A DNA stretch of 64,000 nt from Macrophomina tecta (GCA_024180945.1 JAKSGN010000036.1:2170001-2234000), one strand, 5' to 3'. Positions 50,201 through 61,956 are shown, numbered from the stretch's first letter. Notes: generated from the sequence alone by a model not told the origin. A program made the numbers and translations.

Positions 50201-51067
50201 GTGGTGGCGTTAAAGCTCTGATATGCATATTCTGACGTGGTGCCTGGAGGATAAGGCAGATTGTACTTGTTTATGCCGTAGACCCTTGACAAGACACGCG
50301 AATCAACAGCAGATAGATCGAAAGAGCTGGCATTGGGGCCTCCAAAAGACGTGGATGCGATGATGTCCTGATATGGATGTTCGACAAAGGTGCTTTGGAA
50401 GACAAAAAGACCAGTACTGAGGATGGTGATGATCTTCAAAATAACAGCTCCACCAACAGCCACGGCAACATGGCGGGTGCCTGGAATCCCTAAGCTGTGT
50501 ATGAGGGATACAAGGTTGACCGGCGATACGAAATCCAGAAGAAGGCTGCGTTCGGCCGGCTCCATTTGTTGGTACATGGTCTTCCACGGCGCAAGTTGTT
50601 TGGATCGATATTCCACCTGGCCCCAACACGCTGCAATTATGGTAAACACTGCCAGCTCATCAGTGAACATGCCTAGAAGTTTTGTCGAATGACTCACCAG
50701 CGGTAGGGCCGTACGTCCATAGCAAGTAGTTGCGTTGGCTTGCGGTTGAAAGACCTTGATGAGACTGTGAATACCAGAACAAGATTGCCAGAACAACGAT
50801 GAGCGCCAGGTGAATTGAAATAAGCGACAGAAGGAAGCTTCTGCGTAAGAAAAATGGCGTCCAAAGTCTACCCTTTCCACCATTGGGGTTCAAAGGAGTA
50901 AGCGCTTTTTCGTCATGGTCGGTGCTTGACGCACTCGGTGAAGTTATAGATGGCGGCATCTGGGCGTTCTCGGAAAGCCAGCCCTTGCCTGTAGGTGAGG
51001 GAAAAGATAAGCGGCTGGTGAATGGAGGAAAAGGCACGGTAGCTTTAATATTTTCAGCCAGCGGCAT
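47238..51067 (-). CDS. DUF3433 family multi-pass membrane protein
   Basis: Three exons (51067-50698, 50648-50199, 50095-47238) with introns of 49 and 103 bp encode 1,225 aa. The second intron is inferred from a GTGAGT donor, a CTGAC branch site and a GTAG acceptor that together restore phase. A Ser/Pro-rich cytosolic start is followed by a first membrane helix (about 77-100). At least six more follow, for example VAVAVGGAVILKIITIL, FMLLMVIFAALLISIG, ITLAARIINLGIPIAVI and LLAGVAICAALTG. Between them lie large Ser/Thr/Asn-rich extracellular loops with many N-x-S/T sites. The pattern of duplicated halves and length match fungal DUF3433 proteins of unknown function, probably in the plasma membrane. 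Confidence 0.85.
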
Positions 51068-52952
51068 TCTGGAAGAAACGGCCGCTCGGCCATAGCCCCC
51101 AACATGGCATGCAGCAAAGCAGGCATGAAACGTGCCACCGCAGGGGCAGTGCTATTCCAGTTTGCAATTCTTGTAATGCCGGCCGACTCTCTGGGATCTG
51201 CGGCGCACCGAAGGCTGGAAGCAATGGCGTTTGGTTGGTCTCTCACAAAACCAAAGGCTGTCCCATCTGTAGCCTGCATCTGAGAATCAGCCCTGCAGCA
51301 CCCTAGCGTAGGGTTTAACATCGGTGTCAAACACTGTTGTGTATTTCATTGAGCGGGCACGTCTTTTCCTATGTCTCCGCCCGCTGTCCCGGTAGCCTTC
51401 CCTACTCAGTATACAGGGCGCCAATGATGGAGTGGCCAAAGACAGCCGGCGGCTCCTGATGATAGAGACATAACCGAGGCGGGGATAACTGATGCAAGTG
51501 GCGCTATGCCAAGCGCGCGAATGCAGTCAGCAAGACCAATCCAGGCAGATTTTGGGGGCCTTCTCACCGGCGGCCAATGATGCTGGTCACGGCTATCTCC
51601 GTTGCAAGGGGCGGAGTCCCTATTTCAACATATCTTTGCCTGGTGGCTACAGTCCACGGGTCACCTCACCGATGAGACACAGGGAGCCTCCGGTGTTCTG
51701 GATGGAGAAGCTGCCGTTCTTTGTGGACGGAATTCGAGCACGAGTACTCCACCGTCACACCTTACCCGTGTGCAGGATTGGTGGCACCCTTGCCCGAGCA
51801 CAAATATAACTCCAGTTACATGCACTTATCGTCGGAAAGCTGGGGCAGTCGTCCGGGGAAGAAGGCGAGAAAGTTGCTATAACTGCTTCAACTTCCGATG
51901 TGAACTGACTGCGAACCATGTTGATCCCACAGGCCCAACCATGGCCGGATTTCGGCCTGATCAATGATTGTAACGGTGATTTTCCGCTCACAAGCAGCTG
52001 AAGGTGTTTGATCCAGCCCGGTGGGATGACAGCCTGGACTGCTCGTGCCGCCGGAGAGTAGAATGAGGGTTGTTTCACGACACCAGCTCACATTCTTGGG
52101 GCGCGAGGCTGGGGCGCAAGGCTGGGGCGCAAGGCTGTCACCTCATACGGCGAAAGGCCATTCGGTTCAGCGGGGGGGATGTTGGCTGAGTGAAGGAGGG
52201 TGAAGTCGCAGCAGGCCGCAGGTTGGGTCTTTGTCGAGCAAAGGAAGAAGTAACGTGCAGCGCAAGGTGGGCGCAGAGGTGATCGGCATGCGGGGAAAGA
52301 AAGGGTGCAGCGCCATTCCGGCGGGGCCTTGGTCCAGACTCCAGGCAGCAAGTTCAGAGGAGACTTTTGTGCAACGGCACCGGACGCCGCCATCGCGAAC
52401 CGATCCATCACCGGGACGCGTCCGTTCCTCGTTCGCCGTCGAGGGGGTTGTCGGATCAGCATGCCGACGCAGGATCCTCCCAGAAAGCATCCCCAATGCT
52501 GCATTACCGCCACCCTCAGGCCAACCGCCGGACCGAACCCATTTGCTGTTACCTCCCACGGGAGGAGCAAGCGCGGCATTCAGACTCTGCTGGCAACCGA
52601 TCGAGCCTGGCCAGAGCTACAGAAGCAATAACATCACCAGGTCGCCACCGGTCGTAGAGCCAACGGCCGCAGTGCAAACTGCCACTCGTCAAGTCTTCCA
52701 GAGACAGCAGCCGTCAGAAACAACGGTACACCACGAAGCTATTGCACATCTTTCTTTCCCTCGCGCTGAGATCTCGGCAAACTTTCCGTCATCATCGCTC
52801 CGCACAGTCCCTGACAGTCTCCCGTCCCGCAATTTCCCCGAAAGACCCACAATCCTTAAATTTCTGCGCGGAGCCCGCAACGTCTCATCTCCTGGACAGC
52901 CAGGCAAAAAAACAAAAAGACAAATGCTCTGTGTTGAAAGCAAAAGAGAACG
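51068..52952. other. Intergenic region with a small tandem repeat
   Basis: About 1.9 kb upstream of the DUF3433 gene. A 246-codon frame (52231-52971, +) begins with TTG, has no motif and runs into the tRNA, so it is not called. The only structure noticed is the 13-bp tandem repeat at 52097-52135. Confidence 0.5.
52097..52135. repeat. 13-bp tandem repeat, three copies
   Basis: Three units of TGGGGCGCAAGGC; the first differs by one base (G for A). Confidence 0.85.
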
Positions 52953-53047
52953 CTCCCCCGGACAGGCTTGAACTGTCAACCTCCTGATTGCGCTGAGAAT
53001 GAATCCTCTTAACAGTCAGACGCGCTAGCCAATTGCGCCACGGAGGA
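52953..53047 (-). tRNA. tRNA-Asn(GTT) with a 21-nt intron
   Basis: On the minus strand a complete cloverleaf folds. The acceptor TCCTCCG pairs with CGGGGGA, with one T-G wobble and discriminator G. The D-arm is GCGC/GCGC. The anticodon stem TCTGA/TCAGG encloses the loop CTGTTAA with anticodon GTT. The T-arm GACAG/CTGTC has loop TTCAAGC. A 21-nt intron sits at the canonical position after base 37. The mature length without intron is 74 nt. Confidence 0.93.
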
Positions 53048-53464
53048 GAGGCAGATGGTACTCAGAGCTACTCAGCTTGAATGAACTGCTGTTGTTGGGG
53101 TGGCGATTTCGTAAAAGCGTCTATATACCATCTACAGTGATCGCACTGTGAGTCCACCCGGTCACCACTAGCGCAGCAGATTTGGCAGTAGTCAAGAGGG
53201 AGAGGGGAGAGGGGAGAGGTTGCGGGTTCAGCAGCTGCTTCTCCAAGCTTTTGCGAGCTGGTCATCGCCTGCGAAGCAGCAGCAGTACTACGGATGTGCC
53301 GCACATGGTAACCATAAAGGTTGGTGAAAATGCTACAATTCTACTTAATGAAAATCTTCCTCTCCCCTCTTCTCTTTTTTGTTTCACCGTTGCAGCTCAT
53401 GAACCATTACCATTACGAGGAAAGAGCCTTTAGGCCCACGCAAATACAGGCACACAAATCCTCC
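53048..53464. other. Intergenic region between tRNA and carboxypeptidase
   Basis: 417 bp, with a GAGAGGGGA purine-rich stretch near 53195-53220. It is probably the 3' untranslated region of the carboxypeptidase gene. Confidence 0.45.
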
Positions 53465-55530
53465 TTACGCGTTCCACTCCATGCCCAGTCCAGCAGCCCT
53501 CTTCGACGACGACGCCGCCGCCGACGAATTGCCACCGATGACGATGGCGTCGTTGTAGCCGCCCGTCTGGGTGGTGAAATCACTGACCTCGCCCAAGCTC
53601 TTGATGCGGCCGAGAAGGAGCTCGATGCTGCGGTAAGCGGCGCCGGGAGTGTAGCCGGGGAGCTCGTGGCCGGCCAGCTGCGTCTGGTAGAAGGTCAGGC
53701 CGCGCTCGCTGCCCCACGAGCCGAGCAGGCCGGCACCGGCCACCGAACCGCCATTGTACTCGGGGTGGTACCTGAGAGAGCTGGGTCAGCGTTCGACTAC
53801 TTCAACGTGAGGGAACGTGCAACGTACGGGCTGAAGAAGGGCTTGCCAGGGTACTCCTGCAGGCCCTGCGCGCCGTTCCAGGTGAGGTTCTGGATGGCGA
53901 GCAGGGTGCCGTTGGTGGAGAGGATGAAGTCGAGGTTGCCGGAGCCGATGATGACGTTGTTGGTCTTCTCAATGACGTTCTGCAGGGTGCCGTCGAGGGC
54001 GGGGCCGGGCGACTGGTCGCCTTTGCCGACGAAAACATTGATGTCGGTGCACTGGGCCCAGTTGGTGCCGACGGGGGCATTGATGGCAGCTTGCACGTCA
54101 GTGCGGTTGAAGTAGACCTCCAGCCCAGGCGGCGAGTAGTCGCCCGAGTTGACTATGCCGAGAACGGAGTACGGGTGAGGGCAGGTCTCGGTGATGTGGT
54201 AGATGTTGAAGCAGGGGTTGACTTCGAGCACAGCATAGTAGACGTCGTCCCAGAGATCACAACCGGCAGCCGCCTCGTCAACATACGGGTCGGGCAGGAC
54301 AGGGAAGGACTCCTGGGGCGGAGGGAAGGTCAGGTAGGTCTCCAGGTAGGACGTGTAGTTGCACTTGTCGGCGCGGTCCTTGATGTCCTTCGTGAAGGTA
54401 TCGTTGAGGAAGAAAATGTTGGACCAGAAGTCGACGTACTGGGGAACGATGACTGGGTCGCCCTGTCAGAAGATTGTCTTCGTCTTTGGTGGTTTGATAC
54501 TTGCCCTCTTGCTGCAGGACTTCGTCGCCAATGATGGGGTCGTTGATGGCAATGCCGGCGAGGTTGTAGTAGTCGGTGTCGTTCCTGTTCAGGAACTCAT
54601 TGGCAACGTACGGCACGTAGAATCCAGCATAACTCTCGCCGGTAATGTAGACCTTGCTGCCGTGGGCGTCGAACGTGTCGACGAATGACTTGTAGAAACC
54701 AGCGAATTCCTTGGCCAGTTCGAGCTCGTTGGAGATGTCCGGCGTGCCCTGAGAGAATCCGACGCCGACGGGTTGCCTAGAGAACGTTCAGCGCGAAACG
54801 CCCTCCAACTCTGTTCGGCCGGGTTGAAAAGCTTACTCGACCCAAAGCATGTTGGTAAGGTTGACCCAGGTGTAGGGGTTCTGCACGGGAGCGTAGGTAC
54901 CAGCCTCCCACGTGAACGGACCGTTCTCGGTCAACAGACCGCTCAAAGAGCTGCATCCGGGACCGCCGTTGAACCTGCAGCATGTGAGCCCGGCCGCAAT
55001 GGAATGACCAAGAGTCGACTGCGCCTACCAGATAGTGATCTCATCGGTGGCGTTGGGGTTCGTTGACGGGAAGAACCTGGTTCGGATTAGCAAGCTTATC
55101 GGCGATGCGCTTAAAACCTGACCGGCCCGCAACGTACCAAAAGTAAAGCTTCCGCGTCTCGTTGGCGTTGTCGGAGATGGGCAGCAGGCCAGCGTACGAC
55201 TCTCCAATGTCAAACGGGACATCGGGGATCTTGGTGCCGTCGACAGCGAACTCTGGGGGGAAGCAGTGTCAGCACTTGAGTCGGAAGATACGAGGGGAGC
55301 AGCGTGTGGTCCGTACTCTGCGTCGCGTTGGTCGCGAAGGGCGAGGCGCGCTTCTGCAGCAGAGGCTCCTCAACGCGGGTAGCCTCAGCAGCACGGGCGG
55401 CCAGCTTCTCGTTGAAGGCTTCCTTGACCTTGTCGGCGCGCTGGAAGGCGTGCAGAGCGCTGCGTCCCTGCTTCGCCGCGGCGAAGGGGAGCAGGGCGGC
55501 AACGCTAAGCAATGCGGACGAGAGCTTCAT
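53465..55530 (-). CDS. Secreted serine carboxypeptidase (peptidase family S10)
   Basis: Seven exons encode 572 aa: 55530-55317, 55252-55138, 55076-55029, 54974-54837, 54776-54505, 54452-53828, 53771-53465. Intron 5 uses a GC donor (G|GCAAGT) and is the only choice that keeps frame and conserved sequence. A signal peptide (about 1-19) is followed by a propeptide with a Lys-Arg site (LLQKRASPF). Then come NGGPGCSS (oxyanion hole and substrate carboxylate binding), Ser220 in GESYAGFY, Asp437 in GSGNLDF, and His506 in AGHELPG. All three catalytic residues are present. The enzyme trims C-terminal amino acids from peptides in the vacuole or outside the cell; the AGHELPG form suggests the secreted fungal subgroup. 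Many N-glycosylation sites are visible. Confidence 0.93.
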
Positions 55531-57106
55531 CGTGACAAGCAACACCAAGACTGCCGAGTGCGGGTGCCCAGGAGCTTCGGTGCGCGGAGAGGGGCCTTTA
55601 TACGGCTGGCCGCCTCAGTACCTTGCAGCGGCACGGGGCTGCCGCGCGATTGACAAGACCGCGATAACAGCACGACAGCATAGTGTACGAGGCGACGCTA
55701 GCGGAATCAGGCAGGAGCTGGTGAATTGTGGCGGAGGTGTGGAGGTGATGGCTCGTCCGCGGCTCCACCGCGGTTGACGGATCGGCCAGGATGAGTGAAA
55801 TTCAAGGCGTCATGATTGCTGTCCGCGGAGCCCGGCCACGCGAATTCAATGCGGCATAAACAGAGCGCCGCTGACTCGGCGGTTTTTGGGTTCACCGTTG
55901 AAACACGCCGTAGGCAGTAGTTGGCAACAGATATGACCGATCTGCGCGGCCGGCCCAAGGCCATTCGCTCGCCGGAGGAACGCTGTCTTGTAGTGGAACA
56001 TGGAGACGAGGGAAACCGGGTTGATTGATTGCACTGAAAGAACACTGCAGCGGCCGGCCCTTATCTCCTCCGAGACGGATTTGAGGACGCACAGGCGGCA
56101 GTCTGTTTCGTGACGCAACCGTTCAAATGCCATGTCGGCTGTTTGCCGCTCATGCAAGGATTGTTTCGGCAGTCTGCGGCCACAGCAGCGGCGGCGGAAC
56201 GCGGCGAACGAACCTTCACGAGGAACCACCGCAACGGGGCGTTCCCGCCGGCATGCATGTATGTATGTACAACCATTGGAGCTACCGATAATCCGCCATG
56301 GGCACCCCATATCGCGGAGCCATGTGCTACGCGAACGAAATTCCTCTCAACATCCACAACACGGAATACTTGCGCAAGGAGATTCGCAGGGCGACGGCTT
56401 AGCCAACGACGAGAGCATGGCAGACACTGAACTGCAAGTGTATTGGATCCAATGAGATGTCTACGCGAGCACTTTCCATATCCAGGCGGAGATGCGAAGC
56501 TTCGGTTGTATGCACGGTGCATCATGTGGCTGTATAGCGGGCCAGAACGGGAAGATGTGGCACTTACTTCGAAGAATAAGGTCTTGTCCGGTTGGGAGAC
56601 TAAGGAGTCGAACAGTCGAAGAACAATGGGCGAGTTTCAGGCGATCCTAGAATGTGCTCTCATAAGCTTTGTGGCTGTCTGCCGATTGGCCACCGGTATC
56701 GGGCGCGGGCGCTCCACCCCTTCAAAAGAAAGCGGGGCAAGCAGCGGCGCAGCACTTGGGGAGTAGTGACGGTGCATGGAGGATGGGGTTTGAGAGATTT
56801 TCTGATTTGTTATGTGCGTTTTGTTTGTATTGTTTTCCTGCGTGCAGGTGCAAAGAACGGTGCGGATGTGTAAGGGGTATCGCGGAAATTATTTAAGGAC
56901 CCTTGCTGCAAAAGGAGAAAAGCACCAACGCCGTAACCTATGCTTCAAGGAATTGGGAGACCCCCGAAAGAGGAAAGAAGTTGCTGCGGGGGGCGAGGTT
57001 GTGTATCGGCAGCCCGGTAGTAGTTGCGCCTGCTCCTCGGATCTTGGGGCTCGGATGTGGTCATTCCCGGGTAGCGCGATGTTGGACGGTGTGTGTTATA
57101 GGTCGA
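55531..57106. other. Intergenic region
   Basis: About 1.6 kb with overlapping short frames on both strands. None has an ATG plus a motif or compatible splicing. The left end contains the carboxypeptidase promoter. Confidence 0.5.
55595..55602 (-). promoter_or_regulatory. TATA box of the carboxypeptidase gene
   Basis: TATAAAGG on the minus strand, 65 bp upstream of the ATG at 55530. Confidence 0.5.
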
Positions 57107-57443
57107 TCAGTTGGTCGAGGGTTCGCTCTGCCACGGGAGCCAGAGGGAGAACTGCGACTAGTCGTCAGCATAGGGCAGGCTTGGCGTGGATGTGCCAGGC
57201 GGCGCCTACCCTCTGTGAGGCGCGCTCAGCGGCGACCTTCCTCTCCAGGTCCTCAAGACGCTTCAGCTTCATCTCGTGGTAGATGTGGAGCTGCTGCTTG
57301 TGTTCCTCCTTGAGCTTCTTGAACTCGTGGTCCAGCTCCTCGTGCCACGGGTAGAGCACCCCGGTCTGGAACGCAAGCGCGGACACGGCAACGGTGAAGT
57401 TCATGTAGGGAAGCCAGCGGCGGGCGGTAGGACCGAGAACCAT
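57107..57443 (-). CDS. Small protein with one membrane segment and a coiled coil, probably mitochondrial
   Basis: The preferred model is exon 1 at 57443-57210 and exon 2 at 57151-57107, with a 58-bp intron (GTAGGC...CGCAG, branch CTGAC 14 nt before the acceptor), giving 92 aa. If the intron is retained, the frame also ends after 92 codons, at 57165, with a different tail. An N-terminal basic stretch (MVLGPTARR) precedes one hydrophobic segment (about 14-32), then YPWHEELDHEFKKLKEEHK and a charged helix (about 34-76). The layout resembles small mitochondrial inner-membrane assembly or subunit proteins, but I do not recognise the family. The ATG and the first 78 residues are firm; the C-terminus is not. 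Confidence 0.65.
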
Positions 57444-59262
57444 CTTGAGCGGCGGGCGTGAAAAGGCGAAGGGTTGTTTTGCAGCAAGGAAAGGCGAAGA
57501 GTCGGGAGCAGAAGAAAAGGAGCGACGAGCAAAACAAAACTCCGGAAAGAAGGGCCAGGGCAGCGCTGGGTATAAATATGCTCCTGGCTGGGAAAGGGAG
57601 GGAGAGCGATTATTAGTGGGGAGCAGCCCTAGGAATCGTTCTGGTCACTGCTCTACCGAAGCTTTCCGAATAGCGTAACTCGGACCCACTTTGTGGGCTG
57701 ATTTCAGAGGCCTTTTATCTTGCAAAGGCCAGCACAAGATGAGGAATTCCTGCAGCGCCACCTGTGATTCGCCCACTCAGCCGTCAAGCGGCGCGGCCTG
57801 GACAGGAACCTTCCACCAGCCACGTGGTGCGGGCAAAAATAACACCACCGCAGACGCCGGGAACGCGCGCTGGGAGTCGTCGAGCCCGTCGGGTAAGTCT
57901 GTGGCGAGCGCTGGGCCTTCGCCGGAGCAGAGCTCGTGATGGCATTTCGCCCGCTCACAGAGACTCGCGGTGCCGTAGAGCGTGCGGGTGGGACTAGACT
58001 CGCGGCGGTAAAAAGTGTCTTTTGTCGTAGCCTGCAACAGCTTCCCGAAAGGCTGCGCGCCTTGGCCGCCGCCAATGTGTCTTGGCCCGGTCTTTTCTTC
58101 TCATCGTGGCACTCTTGCCCGCGGACGCCCGTGAAGAGGATCAGCTGGCTGTTCTCCGCGCAGCATCCAACAGGAATGCTCCACAAATCGAGAGCCTGGA
58201 GGCGGAGCAGGGGGCCAGATGCGGTGGTGATGAAGGGCGAGTGACCTCGGTGTCGGCAGCAAAGTGAGTCACGTCGGAACGCGTTCACACGAGCAGTTCA
58301 TCCGCAACGGCAACCCGTAACCACTTGCTCCCTATATAACGCTGGGCGCCTACCAGCTCGTACCCGGCCGCCGACTTCGCCTGCGCGCATTTTCAGCTGC
58401 AACCCGCGCCTCCCGCCAGCCCGCAAACTCCCGCAAAGCCGAACTCTCTGGACGCCGTCAAGGCCTCGGTTCTGCCGTGCCCGTAAGGTTACGAATGCGT
58501 TACGTGCGTCGGAGGAGACAAACAAACTGGACGCGAGGACCTGGCAAGCGGTCAGGGGAAAGTGAGAGCTGGAGACTTGCGTTTCAGGCGGCATATGCAC
58601 TGCCCACCACCTCTTTTTTCTTCACGCGGTCAAAGGTCGCGGTCAAAGAGTGGATTTGCAACGGGACGGCACGCGCATAACCGCCTCCGCATTACGTCAC
58701 TCGGCTCCTGTCTCCGAGGCGCCTGTGCCCTGGCTGTCGCGTGCCCCTCGCAGTTGAACCTGCATTCTTTCTCTTCGGCGACGTTGGCAGTGCCTCGACG
58801 TTCTCACGATAGATCTTCCGTGACGACGCCTGTCATTTATGCTCACTCCCAACCGTGTTGCGGTATCTATGAAGCACAGCATATACACTCATTCCTACCC
58901 CATACCCTCCGGCACTTCAGCCGCTGCGCATTCGGATTTCCGTACGCTACGGGTGCAAGTTCTACTGCGGTCCCAGGTGGACTTTTCCGCAAGCTCGGAT
59001 CTGGCTTCTCAACCTCCCAACTGCACACGGCCTTGGTAAGTTGGTCTTCCCGGTCTGCGGTTGCCGATGCATTTCCGAGGTATAATATGCAGCTATCAAT
59101 CCGATTTCCATTGCGCCCGCGTCTACCTACGGCCCATAACTCTCTCGTTTTAATTTTGTTCCTTGGAAGCACACGGTTACCTCGTACAATGTATGTACAA
59201 TTTGCCATCTAAGTATCATCCCGGTCGTATATCTACCCCCAAGATCCCTCGCCCCGACCCAT
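57444..59262. other. Intergenic region
   Basis: About 1.8 kb. Candidate TATA-like sequences lie at 57572-57579 (palindromic, could serve the small-protein gene) and 58331-58337 (plus strand, no recognisable gene downstream). Frames of up to 216 codons start with GTG and have no motif. Confidence 0.45.
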
Positions 59263-60174
59263 TTAGAAAGAAGTCCAGCCGTTATCTGCCGCAATCACCG
59301 CGCCGTTGACGCCCTCCGCGTTATCGCTAGCAAGATGCACGACCGTCTTGGCCAGCTTCTCCACGTCGACGGAGCCCGGCAGCACCGTCATCAGGCTGGC
59401 CGTGGTCTGCTGGCCCTCCTCGTTGAAGTCGGCCGGCACCGAGCTCATCAGGTTGGTCTCCATGTTGCCGGGCAGGATGGCGTTGCAGCGGATGCCCTTG
59501 CGGGCGTAGGCGGCGGCGGTGTTCTTGGTCAGGCCGATGAGGCCGTGCTTGCTGGCCGTGTAGGCGGCGCCTTTGATGAGCAGCATGTGAGCGACGGTCT
59601 CCGGGTCATGGTGCTTGCTTGAGGAGAGGTCGAGGCCCGCGACGCCGGCGGTCGCCGCGAGCACCGGGCCTATGGACGACATACCTGCTGCGGCGCCGCG
59701 CACGGCGGCCGCCGACGCGATGTTGATGATGTTGCAGCCGCTCCTGTCCTTGTCGTTGCGCGCCAGGAAGTGCTTGACTGCATGCTTGGACATGAGAGCG
59801 GGGCCGGTGAGGTTGACTGCGAGCACACGGTTCCACAGGTCGACGTCGACGGCGTCGACGGGGTCGTAGGCGTCCATGATACCGGCGCAGTTGATCAGGA
59901 CGTCGAGGCGGCCGAAGCGGCGGATACAGTGCTCGACGGCGGCGGCAGCGCCCGTCTCATTGGACACGTCCGTCACGGCAGTGGACAGCTTGTCCAGAGG
60001 CCCGACGTGCCAGAGCTTCTCAAAGTCGTTCTCCGTCTCCTTGACACGCTCCTCGTTCACGTCGCAGATGACAACCTTCGCCTTGTTGTCGCTGCACGCC
60101 TTGACGATGGCACGACCAAGGCCGCCGGCGCCACCGGTGACGAGCACAACCTTGTCTTCGAGAGCGCGAGGCAT
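59263..60174 (-). CDS. Short-chain dehydrogenase/reductase (classical SDR)
   Basis: A single exon of 303 aa. The cofactor motif TGGAGGLG (13-20) is followed by ICDVN at the end of beta-2, where the Asp favours NAD(H). NCAG lies at 95-98, catalytic Asn121, Ser154 (NIAS), and Tyr205/Lys209 in YTASK. LPGNMETN is the PG motif region. About 50 residues separate Ser154 from Tyr205, where classical SDRs have about 13. The insert (VRGAAAGMSS... to HMLLIKG) is Ala/Gly-rich and includes SSSKHHD. Catalytic residues are intact, so it should be an active oxidoreductase. The substrate is unknown. Confidence 0.9.
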   Translation of the reverse strand: MPRALEDKVVLVTGGAGGLGRAIVKACSDNKAKVVICDVNEERVKETENDFEKLWHVGPLDKLSTAVTDVSNETGAAAAVEHCIRRFGRLDVLINCAGIMDAYDPVDAVDVDLWNRVLAVNLTGPALMSKHAVKHFLARNDKDRSGCNIINIASAAAVRGAAAGMSSIGPVLAATAGVAGLDLSSSKHHDPETVAHMLLIKGAAYTASKHGLIGLTKNTAAAYARKGIRCNAILPGNMETNLMSSVPADFNEEGQQTTASLMTVLPGSVDVEKLAKTVVHLASDNAEGVNGAVIAADNGWTSF

Positions 60175-61956
60175 TGTGGGCGGTGTGGATGGCTATGTGG
60201 AGGTGTATGTGTCGGAAGAGAAGATTGAGGCCTGCCGATGGGAATGGCTCTGAACACGGTCGAGGGGCGAGGAAGGGAATGCAGGAAAGAAGTGAAAGAG
60301 AGAGCTCCGAGCTTCGCGGGCCTTTAATGGAAAGCCATTGCTCGAGCTTGTGAACCCACCTGTGCGGCTGAGCAACCGTCGTGGCAGTGAGCGGATTGAC
60401 GTCTTGACAGCTGGAGCTTTCTGGAGCTCGAGCGGGTCTTTGCGGGGAGCTCGGAGGCGGTCTGTTGCGCAGTGATTTGTTCGCCAATGAACAACGGCGA
60501 CCTGCGCGAGAGCGGTCAGTGAGGGTCTGTCCGGACCCACTGTTGCATGCCCTATGCCGCTCGGTCCGACCGAAAACGCGCATCGTGGCCTCTACGTGGG
60601 GTGCTTCGAGGCGTTCCAGAAGCTTGCTGCTTTCCGATGAGCCGTGGCGATGGCTGAAAGGTGGCGTGTGGCGGTATTGACGGTTCTGCTGTCCCTCAAA
60701 GTGTGGTGTTCAGAAGCTCAGGCCAGCCATTAGGTATCGCAGCCGACCGGCCGTCCCTCCTTGGCCAAGTCAATGCTTCTAAGAATACACCACACTGGAC
60801 TCTGGCTGACATGCATGAATGCGTACCCTGCATTGTTTCCGCGCCAGAGCGCTGCCGGGATTGCACCGACATATTCCATCACAGAAGCTTGGTTCCTGCT
60901 CTCAACGACCAACAGTTGGCCATCTGGAGACACATCACAAACATTGAAAAGCAGCGCATCCTTCTCCGCTCAGAGCCATCTCTCCAAATGGTCGTTGAGA
61001 ATGACAGGTTTTTTTTTTTTTTTTTTTTGAATCAGTGTTCGCGGGTGACGAGCATGTTGTCATCTTCCTTGAGTAATAGCAGCGGAAAGTTAGCCTGATT
61101 CTGGTTCCCGTATTGCAGCGTAGACACAAATCCCCCGTACCGATTAAGAACTCCCCAGAGAAGATAAAACCCACATACAGTGCATGTACGCCACTCCATA
61201 AGCTGATGCAAGATACGGCCGGTCGGGGGTTGAGCATTCAGTTATCATTATCTTTCTAGGCCTTGCTCTTCGCTCAGTACCAAAGACATACCTCAGCTTC
61301 CAGGCCCCAACCAAGCTCATGCCTTCAGCCAATCACCCGCTCCATCCAGTGCAAGGACCTCTCCATCGCAGACTTCGAATCAGCTCCGATCACCGGGCTC
61401 GACTCAAGGTTTGTCCGTCGGCAGTTGCTCCGTTCTTGGACGGAGAAATCACAACTCTCCCCGCTCGTCGGACATTTATCCGCCCCGCACGTACGCATAT
61501 CAGGAATACCCGGTGCCCAAACGAGTCGATCTTGTCCTGTCCCACACACGTGGCAGAATGACGGGCTCGAAGGGTCAGTTACCGGCAGCAGGGGACCGAC
61601 TGACGTTTTGCCCTGCATGAAATATAGACGTGGGTGGGGACGATCGTAATGCCCGGGAAGGAATATGGAAAAAAAAGGTTAAGTTGACGTCGGAGGGCAT
61701 AGCTTGCCTACGTGACAGGTTACGGACGGCCTACACCGGCAACGACGCCTCTTTCAATCACAATTGATCAAGCATTTCGGTTCTGATGACCTGGTACGGA
61801 CACTTGCACCACACGTAACCGGCAAGACGAATGTAATTGGCACATTGGAAAGCCATATTTCAATTAATCATGACTCGTCATGTCATACTTGAAGAAACCT
61901 CCCCGTACTCCATAATAGTGAACCGTCCAATCGCCATTACTAAGACGAGCAGTAAT
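60175..61956. other. Intergenic region with a T20 tract
   Basis: About 1.8 kb between the SDR start and the MFS stop. It contains 20 consecutive T at 61009-61028. Frames up to 187 codons are antisense shadows or lack ATG. No tRNA or repeat family was recognised. Confidence 0.5.
61009..61028. repeat. T20 homopolymer
   Basis: Twenty T residues between GACAGG and GAATCAG. It has the same length as the tract at 36874-36893, but the flanks differ. Confidence 0.8.

Noticed and set aside
52231..52971. 246-codon frame ending inside the tRNA-Asn gene
   Set aside because: It starts with TTG, has low-complexity Pro/Ser/Arg content typical of a shadow frame in GC-rich DNA, and overlaps a firm tRNA.
57704..58288. 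194-codon minus-strand frame
   Set aside because: It starts with GTG and has no motif or supporting splice structure.
58562..59212. 216-codon plus-strand frame with a TATA-like box upstream at 58331
   Set aside because: It starts with GTG and shows no recognisable domain. The TATA-like site alone is weak evidence.
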